64,000 bases of DNA from Tyto alba (taxonomy: Eukaryota > Chordata > Aves > Strigiformes > Tytonidae): the NCBI RefSeq assembly GCF_018691265.1, contig NW_024881324.1, positions 3,785,730-3,849,729 on the forward strand, given 5' to 3'. The notes under the pieces were generated by a model, which made no database searches, was not told the DNA's origin, and saw nothing but the letters and a program-made list of their open reading frames with translations. The position numbers were made by a program, and so were the translations under genes. Positions 25,360 to 36,088 of this stretch are shown here, in pieces; positions within the stretch are counted from its first letter, which is position 1; every line of letters begins with the position of its first letter.

Positions 25360-26090
25360 GCAGGCTTCCAGGCAGCAGCAGAGCAGCTGGTATTGCTGGT
25401 GTCTGATTGTCCAGATGAAAAGGCCCTGAGGGTGTTGATAAAGAATGGGCTGAATATAAGCCAGCAGGGTGCCCAGGAAGCCAAGAAAACCAATGGCATC
25501 CTGGCTTGTTTCAGCAATAGTGTGGCTACCAGGACTAGAGAAGGCATCATCCCCCTGTATTCATTACTGGTGAGGCCACACCTCAAATACCAGCCTCAGT
25601 TTTGGGCCCCTCGTTATGAGAAAAACATTGAGGTGCTGGAGCATGTCCAGAGAAGGGCAATGAAGCTGGTAAATGGTCCAGAGATCAAGTCTTATGAGGA
25701 GCAGCTGAGGGAACTGAGGGGGTTCATCCTGGAGAAAAGGAGGCTGAGGGGAGACCTGATCACTCTCTACTACTACCTGAAAGAATGTTGGAGTGAGGTG
25801 AGGGTCAGTCTCTTCTCCCAAATAACAAGCAATAGGACAAGAGGAAACAGCCTCTGGTTGTGCCAGGGGAGGTTTAGATTGGATATTAGGAAAAATTTCT
25901 TCACTGAAGGGATTGTCAAGTATTGGAACAGGCTGCCCAGGGAGGTGGTTGAGTCACCATCCCTGGAGGTATTTAAAAGCCTTGTAGATGTGGTGCTTGG
26001 GAACATGGTTTAGTGGTGGGCTTGGCAGTGCTGGGTTAATGTTGGACTTGATGATCTTAAAGGTCTTTTCCAACCTCAATGATTCTACAG
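25360..26090 (+). mobile_element. CR1 LINE, 5'-truncated, with ORF2 C-terminus
   Basis: This is the 3' end of a chicken-repeat-1 (CR1) non-LTR retrotransposon. An open frame of 206 codons (25,393-26,010, stop TAG at 26,011) corresponds to the C-terminal part of the reverse-transcriptase polyprotein (ORF2). Diagnostic motifs are LVRPHL at about residue 60, [50 protein letters not shown] and SPSLEVFKS. The 3' untranslated tail contains GGACTTGATGATCTTAAAGG and CTTTTCCAACCTCAATGATT, as in CR1 3' ends. The endonuclease and catalytic reverse-transcriptase parts are missing, so it cannot move. The exact left truncation point is uncertain by some tens of bases. Confidence 0.85.
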
Positions 26091-29000
26091 TTCAGTGACT
26101 CTAATTCTGGGAGGTGAATTAGTGTCTAATTTGCCACACCCACTTTGTATGGGTAGGTCTGTATGAAAAAATGCAGTAGTTGATTCCCATGTTGAACAAG
26201 AGGAAGAAAACAAAAGTGGAAGGACAGGATGGGATACTTGGGGTAGGATGTCAGCCAGCACACTGCAGCCTCTCCCTAGCACCAGTCATTGTGGCATCTG
26301 TTCCATGTCAGGTGAGATGGAAGAGAAGCTACACAGCCCGCATCACAGCCTATGGTTTCATCTCACCATCAGGACAAGAAGCAGAATTGGACTGTGGCTT
26401 GCACAGTCGTAGAATTGAGGGAAGGAAGAAAAGACTACTTGTCACGTGTTTGCATAAAAGAAAGCTGTAAGAGGTATTTATAAGTATTGCCAACCTGGAG
26501 AATTTAAATAATGTAAATTGCACCTCAAAACAGTGATTCATTTTTTTGTTGTTTATTTGCTTACTATTTCCCTTAACTTAATTTGCAGAGTTTTTAGGGG
26601 AGGTTTGCAAACTTCCCTTGACACTAGAAGGACTAGATGGTTTTTGTTTTGAATAAAACCTAAGATGTTTATGCAGCCACTGGACTCCAGGAACTGGAAC
26701 TTTAAGGAAAATTAAAATCTTGAAAGGGGAAATAAACAAATTGTTGCCTTTGTGTTTTCTCTCTTTCCATGGTATATAGTCTAAACTGAAAGGCAAATGC
26801 TCACAGCTCTGAAATTAGTAATACACAGATAACACTACACTTCTGACAACAGTTTTATCTTTTGCTCAACTTCCTGGACCAGCCAGCAACTAGTATTTCA
26901 AATTTTCTCCACAACATCTTTCACTATCAGCTGAAAAACAGAAAGCAATGCAGAGGAATAAGCATGGAAACTTTGTCTTTCATAAATCTGTGCTATTCAG
27001 TGTCTACATATCATAGTGTAAGCAATGTCATAGCAGTGATGTCTTTTTTTCTTCCATCTTTAATTTCTGTGACTGATTGTGAGTTGAGCTAAAAAATAAG
27101 AAGAGTGCTTTATTTCCTATGTTACAAATAAAATCAGAGTTGAATTTACAGGGTTTGGTTTAGATCTCAATTTCACCACACCTAGGAACTAAAGGAAAAA
27201 CCTACAGGAAAAAATAATACTCTTGCTTTTTCTCTGGGGTCTTATTCAAGACTGTGCAGTAAGTGTTCTAATCTCCATATTTTGCTTTTGTTCAACTTCA
27301 ACAGGTAACCAGTGTCACAGAAACTTACATTATAAGAGAATCCTTAAACATAAAGGTTGCTGCAAGCAACAGATAGTTATGACCAAGCTCCTGATGTTTT
27401 CTCTTCTGTTACAGAAAATATCACAGACTTTTCTTTCTATACCAAAAAAGCAAGATCTGGGATTTGGAGAAGGCAAGCAGAAAACAGTTACTGTGTACTT
27501 TTCTATGTATGGATATTTTCTTTTAATTCTGTACTAACAATAGTTGAGTAAATTTGGACAAAAATTTAAAAATAAGGAACAGCTGCCTTCAGGAACAGAC
27601 TGTGCTCCTACACATATGGTAGCAGCATGATCTTAAAGCTCAAGAAAACACAAGGAACATGTTTTCAGATTGGTACAGTCAAGTTAGTACTGTGCAAAAG
27701 TTTCATGCTGAGCTGCAACCCATTGCACTTTAGTCAGTGTTAACAATGTGTTTTTCTTGAGCTCGGCCCCCTCCTGCAAAAGGTTGACTGAGAGGGCTGG
27801 AGGGCTTATGGTAGGTTTGGCAGTGCTTGCCTGAAACACCAGACCCTTTTGGAATATCCTTCCAGGAAATGCAGAATTTTAGTCTGGATCAGGGACAGAT
27901 TATGAATAACCTGCCAAGAATACAAAACAAGTGGAGAGCATCTTCCTCACAGTGTCTTGAGAGGATCAAGGCAAGGACCTTTTCTGGGGGTAGGAGTGTC
28001 CTGGAAGAAGATTTGATAAGGGACTGTGAAGATTGGAGGCAGAGGGGAAAAGTTCATGTTTGGCAGCACTGACTGTACTGCCATAAACAGCTCATAATTA
28101 TTTGGGGGGGAATGTTTTATTGATGTATTATCAACAATGGAAATTTCTTCAGCAGCCTTGGTCCAATGATGAAAACACAGAAGGCTCTTTGTAAGGAGCA
28201 GGATGATGTATTTTTGCCCCACAAGGATGACATACATTGTTCTGATGCATCTGTGATTCAAGAAGAGACAAAATGTCAATCTCAAGAAGAGACAAAATGC
28301 ATGTCCAAGGTGGGGATTTGGGAATGACAGGTGGGGTGTTCCTCAGACTTTCATGCAAGCTGGCTGAGCAGGTTTCTGGCCTCTTGAGGAAATACTTTAA
28401 TGCTTCCATAAATCTTAAAATAATTGGTAAATTCTGAAATACTGGAAAAGAACTACTGCTGTGATTATGCTAAAAAAGGGAAGGTAAACGATACAATGAA
28501 TTAAGCTTGTCATCACTTCAGGCAAAGGAATGAAAAAGCAAATATGGGCATCATTTGATAAAGAATTAAGGGATCAGACTATAGCTGCAACCAGCAACAT
28601 AATTTTATTGAAAACTAGTGTCCTAAAGAAACTTGACTTCATTCTTACAACTGTTGGGTTAATAAAGGTATCTGCAAGCAGACTTTAATAAAACATTTGA
28701 ACGATGAACTCTGAACAAAATCCTGACTCCAAGGACTTCTGTAAGCACTGATGAAGTTTGTGTACCTAAGAAGATGTGCATGCTACCTGAGTTTCTTTTC
28801 TCTTTTTTTGTATTCCTTGATGTCTCCTAAAATGTGAGTCACATTGAAGCTTTTTTTCCTTAGCCAAACCTTTTAAACAAGCTGTCTCTCTTGCCACCAG
28901 GGAGCCTGATTCCACAAAGCTATAGAAACTTAGTAGTCTTTGAGTCTTCTAATTCAAACAAAGTTTAAAATGGTTAAATGATCCAAAATTACTACAGGTT

Positions 29001-29849
29001 GTGGGCACACAGGCAGGTGAACAACACAGTGAATACAGAAGCCTTGTTTCCAAAGCTGTTCTAAAAAATTTAAAAATAATATCAAGTAAGGGCATTTTGA
29101 TGAATTTAAAAAGAGGTCAAATGAAAGTGCCAAATGGGTACCCGTACCTGTATGGGATGCAGGATGGCAAACAGAATAGTTATAGTGATAACCAACTATA
29201 ATCTTTATAATATAATCTTTATAAATCAGCAATAATTTTTGTCCCCTTCAGCTACCATTTCCAAATTTAGTTTTTCTAAGCCTCACATGGTGGACTATCT
29301 CTGGTACTACTAGTAGGAGTAAGTAGGTGCTACTGAAAAATCCAACATGCACATGTAAGCATTCATGCTTGTGACACTGCCATTAAAGTTGTCCTCAGGA
29401 AAGATACTTGATTGATGAGTCTTTAGTTACCAAACAAGGTGAAGGTAACAAAATCACCTGAGGTTTGTCATGGTTTGATATGTGAAAGTATTGATGAATT
29501 GATTTCACATATAGGACAGATTTTTGGTTCTTTCACCTTTCACTTTAAGTCTATTTTATTGATTACTGTATCACAGAGGGTTCTGGGATCTTCACATTTA
29601 CACCACTATAGCTCTTCTAGCAGATTACACCATCAGACTCACCTGGAAAAAATAAAAGTTGCTGGCCTATTAAGATTGTCTGGTACTGAAAAAGAGTAAA
29701 ATAATGCAAAATTAAAGCTTTTAACAAATAGTCACATCACTGAAACTGTACTTCAAGCCTCTGTAAAACAAACAAAATTTTTGATACATATACAATATGT
29801 GCATATCTTTATCAATTTTTGGTATATATGTTATCATTCAACATCATGC
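26091..29849. other. Intergenic DNA, no gene recognised
   Basis: Short uncharacteristic frames only. A small tandem duplication occurs at 28,258-28,299. No repeat family is otherwise recognised. Confidence 0.5.
28258..28299. repeat. 24-bp tandem duplication
   Basis: TCAAGAAGAGACAAAATG occurs at 28,258-28,275 and again exactly at 28,282-28,299. Confidence 0.85.
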
Positions 29850-30003
29850 TGTTGTGGTGGTGCAATCCTCACCCCGTAGGCAGCTTGGTGCTACGTGTGA
29901 TTCCACCCATCTCGCCCCTCCCCCCCCCCCCCCAGCATGTATGTCCACCTGGAAAGATAAGGATTGTTAAATCATCACGGTGCTAATACTTTAATCCAAG
30001 ACA
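29850..30003 (+). mobile_element. ERV LTR-like 3' segment
   Basis: The segment ends in CCAAGACA, three bases before a tRNA-Ser primer-binding site, so its right part is the end of an LTR. Its left limit at TGTTGTGGTGGTGC is also the limit of the inverted copy at 30,237-30,322. At 154 bp it is short for an LTR, so it may be truncated or a miniature. A C15 run interrupts it at about 29,919-29,933; the inverted copy lacks that expansion. Confidence 0.6.
29919..29933. repeat. Poly-C run inside LTR-like segment
   Basis: About fifteen C residues. The inverted partner has only CTCC at this place, so the run is a later expansion. Confidence 0.7.
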
Positions 30004-30006
30004 AAT

Positions 30007-30024
30007 TGGTGTAGTCAGCAGGAT
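30007..30024 (+). other. Retroviral primer-binding site, tRNA-Ser type, decayed
   Basis: TGGTGTAGTCAGCAGGAT matches the complement of the 3' end of vertebrate tRNA-Ser (whose tail reads ATCCTGCCGACTACGCCA) at 16 of 18 positions. Both differences are transitions at CpG positions. It lies 3 bp after the CA end of the LTR-like segment. Serine priming differs from the lysine-primed element at 2160, so two distinct retrovirus lineages are represented in the window. Confidence 0.65.
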
Positions 30025-30236
30025 GACAAGCAAAATCACTGAATACTTACAGAAACATGGTATCCAACCAAATCCTATCTTCCCAGAGGATTGGGCTCAT
30101 AATAATTGGCATAACTAGGAAGAGGTAGAAAAACAGTTAACTAATGCTAGAGGTACAACTAAATTTGGGAAAGATAAAGAGCAGGAGCCAGGCTCGTTAA
30201 CGCTCTGATTCACTGCCAGTAGCAGTCCCTATCTCA
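30023..30236 (+). pseudogene. Decayed gag-like start of the tRNA-Ser ERV
   Basis: An ATG at 30,023 overlaps the end of the primer-binding site and opens a frame with protein-like composition (charged and polar residues, including PIFPEDWAHNNW near residue 18). In-frame stops occur at 30,116 (TAG) and 30,206 (TGA), without frameshifts between them. By position directly after the primer-binding site it should be the N-terminus of gag, but no domain is recognisable in so short a piece. It is broken and only about 70 codons remain before sequence inverted with respect to the LTR begins. Confidence 0.45.
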
Positions 30237-30322
30237 CCAGGTGGACATACGTCCTGGAGGAGATGGGTGGAATCACACTTAGCACTGAGCTGCCCAAGGG
30301 GTGAGGATTGCACCACCGCAGC
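30237..30322 (-). mobile_element. Inverted copy of the LTR-like segment
   Basis: Its reverse complement matches 29,851-29,952 at most positions: both contain GGTGGTGCAATCCTCACCCC, GTGTGATTCCACCCATCTC and GTATGTCCACCTGG in the same order. Outside the poly-C expansion I count about seven to ten mismatches. The two copies flank 284 bp and form a potential hairpin of about 86 bp arms. Confidence 0.8.
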
Positions 30323-33300
30323 TGTCAAAGGAGAATCTGTGGCATGCTCTGTGCACATGGAAAAACTCAGTGTAGGTTTGTGTGTACAGTAAGGAGGGGA
30401 ACGGATCTCTGACTCTCTGGAGGCTGCTGGTTTTTTGTTTGACTTAACTTAGTCTTCTCTATAAATTGAAAGAAATACAGGGCTCTAATTTACATAGGAT
30501 TATCAGTTGAAACTTACTCTGGCAGCCAGAAATAACTCGGATTCAAAGTTTATACTCTCTTCCTCTGTTAAACCATCCATGCTGCCTGGCACAGAGTACA
30601 GTACATAACAGTGTTTGCTCCTGTCATTTAGGGAACTTTCTTTAGTTAATCCAATGGAGTCAGCAAAACCAACTTTCTGCCTGCTTTTTGTTATTTCAGC
30701 TTTAAAGAAGATGAATCAGGGTGAAGCAGACAGCATTTTGTCCACTGTTTCCTGGAACTCCCCATAATCTCAACTTTTTAAGCAGATGGCTCCTAGATAT
30801 ATTTTATTAGCAGGCAGTACTGCTCCGTAGAACCCATGTGTACTCAGCCTGTAAAATGCAGCTGCTAATCAGGGGTTAATGTAATGGTGCTGGCAGGGTC
30901 CCAGCAGATTCCTTCATGTGAGTCACTAACAACAGTTTTGGGACACCAAACAGACCTGCTGGAATGCATTATGCAGGTGCCAGGTGATGGAATGATGTTT
31001 TGCATACAATGAACCCTGTTCTCCAGGCCAGAGGTTCAGAGAAAGGTATTTAGTGTTCAAAAGAAAACATATTTTAGTGATATGTCAACTCTATTGACTA
31101 TGTTGTGCAAAAAAAGGAAGAGAAATAGTTAATTCTATGCTCTATAGAATTTCCCATCTTAAATTCTCTTCCCCTCTCCTTTCCATAACTTCTTTTCTGA
31201 GTGTTTTCTGAGTGAATTGGTATTACCACTGTCTGTTTGACTTGTGCAGTCATAGTAGATTACCTATGTCAATGAACTAGACTGGTGGTTTTTTTCCTTC
31301 TACTGAAGCATATGCTGAATACAAGGATGCAAGACCTGTATCCCAGGGGGAATGGGTGGGACACAGAGGGACTGAATTATACTTGACAACCCTGTGTGTT
31401 GGCTTGCAGCAGGTGTAACTCTGAACTGAGTGAAAAATGCCACATAGTTTCTCCAAATTTTGATCTTTAGAGAAGGAATCTGAATAGTGGAGAGTCAGCT
31501 GAGGTGCAGTGGAGAGTCTGCTTTTAAGGGCAGGGGAATTTGTACAGAGGGAGACTTTGCCAGTAAGTGACAATTCTGGGGATATTTTCAGCAACACAGA
31601 AGTTGTCTGGGTTTCTGTTCTGGTCAATGTCTACAACTTCTGTGTGGTTTACACATGACATCATGTGTTTATTAACAAAATATCTCATACTTTTTAACAG
31701 CCTATCCCTAAAAGGAAACCTCAGAGCTAAACTTCCTCAGACCTTCCCGTCAACTTCTTTTCCTCCCTTTCCCAAACTGGGAGCCAGGTTTTCTCTCAGT
31801 GTTTTGATGCTCTGCCCTAACTACACTTTCATTTTGAATCATCCTCATCCATGGGTTTTATTCTGTCGGATATGGGTAACAATTTCTTCCATCTTTGTTA
31901 ATCTGTAAGCAAAATGCTCCCCTTTTTCTTTTTTCATTTTTTTCTAACTCTCCAAAGATAATATGAGAAAGATTGGGATTCCCTATCCTGTTTCATATAT
32001 CACTTTTCACTGGGTTTGATCCAGGACCATTATTATCCCCTGGCTCTTGTCAGAAGACAAAACATTCTTCATAGTGTGAAACTTACAGTTTGGGCACACT
32101 GCTCCACGTTTTCTGTGTTACCTTAAAAACCACGTATCTGAAGAAATAAGGATGATGCGGTATCTTGACTAGGAAATTAGATTAAAGCCTTTCCTAGTAC
32201 TTTTCTTTACTGTTGAAGCCAATAATTTCTTTTTTTTTTTTTTTTTCTCCAAGTGAAAAATGCCATCCTTGCCACAAGGATTGACCCACTAAACTCACTC
32301 CAAGCACGTTGAGTGTGAACAGAGTGTTTCTGAAGCTTAATCAGAGTGTGACCAAGAGGAGTGCTTGAGGAAAAAAAAATCCCTGACTGCTGACAAATCT
32401 GGCTCCCTGGTGCTTCCAGTATTCTCAAATGCATACCCTTGACTCCTGACTGTGTGTGTGTGTTTGAGTCAAATTGTGTTGGTGTAGCTTCCACTCCAGT
32501 ACCTCTAGCCATAGTAGACACTGGACCAAATTCCTCCCCGCGTAACCATATTGATTTCTTTTGTCTACAATCAAGGTGCAAACTACACAGTTGATAGCAG
32601 CATGCGGTTTGCTACAGATACCATTTTAGCCCAGGTTCATCTCTCTGCTATGCCAGTGCAGACAAGCTCAGTAGCCGTGGTGCTTCGAGTCATCATGTAG
32701 TATTCAGCAGGAAATTCAAAGCTGTAATGCTGCAGGACAGACCAAAATCAAACACACACATATACACCCTCCACCTCTGCTGAGGAAACAACCCCCTAAC
32801 CTGTACTTGTGTTGTGAAGAATAAAGCCCGAGGGCAAAGAGATCTTGTAGTGCCTTTGATTCTGCAGAATATGATGACTGCTGCTAATCAGTGTGTGGGC
32901 AAATGGCATCTGTTCTGTTAGCCAACAAGAGGGAAGTTGTTTATGTCCTTAGAAATAAAGTAAGCATGTAGCCTTATGTCCAGGACAAAATAAAACTTCA
33001 AACAAATGGGCACATTTACAAAATAGTCACTAATAATAATGAAAGTATTCTAACAAAATTCTGTCCCTGGATCATAATGGAGAATAAACAGTAATATAGC
33101 TGGAGGTATTAGGGGGGAAAAAAAATAAAATCAAAGGAGCTTCTTGAGAAAAATTAAAGAAACACTTTTAGACAGGATAACAGAGCAAGCAGAAAAGCTC
33201 TGGAAAGCTAGAGGTAAGTAAGATGAGTAAGAGACTGATTGGAAGAGAAGCTTTCACCTCCATGACCAGGGAAGTCACCCACCTTTGGTTACTCAGCTTG

Positions 33301-34648
33301 TTTTCAACTTATGCTGGACTTGTGGATGCCTGAGCTCAAATTGCTTTGCAGTAATTCTTTTCCAAGATCTACAGCAGCAACCCTGGGGCCTGAGCAGACT
33401 TTGTCCTTAGATGTCTGCAGGCATTCCCAGATAGCCTGTCCACAGATTTGCTGTATGTACAGCACGCAAGAAGATAACAGCATAGGCACAGCCTATGTAT
33501 GTAAGGCTATAGGTACAGCCCGCCTGAGAAATTATCCATACTGTGAACATAGAAAGGATCTTAAAAAACCCCATAAGGATATAGAGAGACTCAGTGGTGC
33601 AACTGTAGCTCTGTCTTGTATATTTATTTTTTTTTTTACTGCCAGCTACACTGACTTGAAAAGTAATGGAATTTCCCAAAGGAATGTCTCTTCCAATCAG
33701 TTTCACCACCTCGAGGGGTAGGAAATTAAATGCTCTTCAGCTCATGATAGACTGAAAGAAAAGGAAGCCACCAGTTGCCATCAGAAGAGAATTCGTAACT
33801 TGTTGGCTTTGTTGCCTTGTGATTTTCTGATCATCTTTTTTAGAGATGAGCTGAGGGATCTTTTATTGGTCTCTTTCAACCTGGTGGTCAGCTCTGCATC
33901 ATCAGATGAATTAGTGTAGCTCCATCTCACTAGGGACATCATCAACACCTGTAGCTATGTCAGTGGGCAGTTAATTGAAATCTAGTGCAGTCTTTCATTG
34001 TTGCTTCACACTGTGTTTAAATATCCCAGTTGCGGGACAAGATGTGTATCTCTGCTGCGATGAGGTTGGGTGGCCAAAATGGGAACCTTTTTAAGATTCA
34101 GAAGTTGCAGTTTTAATTAATGAAAACAAAGGGAGAAACAAGGACAGCAGTTTTGACATCCGAATTTGGACTGCAGTAATTGGGCTCTTCCCTCATGTCA
34201 CTGGTTCGTTGCAAAGGTCTATTTGCTTGTTCTCCTACAAGATAAACTATTAAAATTACAGAGATCATAACATTATGAATGTATTTCACTTTTATTGATT
34301 CATTTTAGAAACTATAAAGGAGGAGCTGTGCCAGAGGTTCAACATGGATATGTGCCAGCCAGTGCAAATGCATGAATGATATAGTCATGTTAGTGAGTCA
34401 AAATGGCTGTTGCCATATAATTTTTGCTGTCTGTGCTGTAACCCCAGGAGCTGCACCTTGGCAAGCTACTTCCAGTAGTGTGGGCAAGTCTATTGATTTT
34501 CTTCTGACAGCAAAGCTTGCTTCTGATTGTAATGTTACTTTTTGTCACACAAATTCAGGTTTAACACAAGTGAGGTTCAGGTTTAATGAAGTCTCATTTG
34601 GCCAGTTCACTACTTGCTAACATTATCAGCCAATTAAGACCTTTTTTT

Positions 34649-34715
34649 CTGGTTTGGCCTTTAGCAAATTAAGGGAAGTTTCTAAGGAAGAGAGTCTGGG
34701 TGCAAAGTCGTGGCA
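34649..34715 (+). repeat. Unclassified dispersed repeat, copy A
   Basis: The core 34,673-34,715 (with CTAAGGAAGAGAGTC and GTGCAAAGTC) matches 36,046-36,088 at 35 of 43 positions. An upstream CTGGTTTGGCCT block is also shared at nearly the same spacing (12 versus 11 bp). Family unknown. Confidence 0.6.
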
Positions 34716-36022
34716 TCTTGGCACCTGGTAGAACTCTCTCAGTCTTCAGGAACACCAGCACAACATTCCAGCTGTTGTACCCCGAGCAGACAAATCTTCA
34801 AAGCACCACCAAGGTAAGTAGTTGTGAGCAGAGGAAAGAATACTTCATTTTCCAGTACACCAGCCAATGTGCGCAGCAGAGGGGAGGAAAGGAAAATAAA
34901 AGAAAAAAAAAAAAACACAGTGTTTGGGGATTTCTGAATATTGTTGGTCTTAAAAAGCAACATAAACAGAGGAGGAAAAAACTTTTAGAGGGGAATATAT
35001 GCTGATCTCTTTGTTGTCTTTGCCAGTAGACATGAATATGAAAGCTGACAGTCTTTTATATTCTGAGAAATTCATAAAGAATAATCCAACCAATATGTCA
35101 GCTCTTAATTTCCTGATACATCCAATTATAGATAAAATAATAGCATAATTAGATTTGTGTCAAAGGAAAAAAGCTGCTCTTTTGAAGAGAGGCTGCTTTG
35201 TTGCCTGAAGTTTTGGAGATGAACTAGAGTAATAGGCATGGACACATCCCTGTGATAGTTTTCATGTAATTGTATGCACGTACAGAAAGAGCAGCTAAAC
35301 CATCTCTTTATTGCTAGTAATAAATATCAATGAGTGCATTTTAAGAACTGTCATTATATCAAACAAGTGTCCAAAGATTAATGGACTCTAATTTTTCCTG
35401 CCTTTCACTGAGTAGCTCATAGTACTTCTGTGAAAGCACACAGTAAAAGTAGCATAAATCATGCTGCACATTATCCTACTTGTCTGTGATACATCCCAGC
35501 ATAAATCTACACCCCCTTCCCTGTGTTTCCCTACCTCTAAACATAGTTTCAATATTGCTGCTTCTGGCAAAGGTATGGGTGCGTATGAACTAACAGAAAT
35601 ATGAAGCATTTTTGGAAACCAGGAAAGTGACATTGAACTAGATATGCAAGCTGAGATATGGGGGTGAGGGGCTACTGCAGCAATCTGAAACTGTAATGTT
35701 TTTTATACTGCAGGAATGAAAATAAAGATGCCAGCCACTACCTGTAAAATCACTGATGAATTAAAAAAAATCCTGTCCCTGTATCCAAAACTTAAATTGA
35801 AGTAAATTACATTTTCAGTATAAATTAAATAAAGGCTTCCCCTGTGTCAGGTGACTTGGAGGACAGGATTGCAAGATTCCTTCTATTCACAGGTTTTCCA
35901 GCATTTATCAGGGGCTAGTGGGAAAGACATTGCCCCTCCCAGTATCTTAGTACATCCATATTAGGAGGAGATTGGTATACTTTTCAAAACACTTTATTAT
36001 TATAAGAATTGTAAGGTGTTTT

Positions 36023-36088
36023 CCAGTTTGGTCCTGTCTTCCCAGGGGAAGTGCCTAAGGAAGAAAGTCCAAGTGCAAAATCATGGCA
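36023..36088 (+). repeat. Unclassified dispersed repeat, copy B
   Basis: Same-orientation partner of the segment at 34,649-34,715, carrying CCAGTTTGGTCC and CTAAGGAAGAAAGTCC. All eight core differences are substitutions, mostly transitions, so the copies are old. Confidence 0.6.

Noticed and set aside
29851..30322. DNA-transposon (MITE) reading of the inverted repeat
   Set aside because: Long inverted arms and an imperfect 8-bp flanking match (GCTGTTGT / GCAGCTGT) first suggested a hAT-like MITE, but the tRNA-Ser primer-binding site and CA end point to a retroviral origin.
33311..33721. 136-codon plus-strand frame
   Set aside because: No recognisable domain; an overlapping minus-strand frame of similar quality argues for chance.
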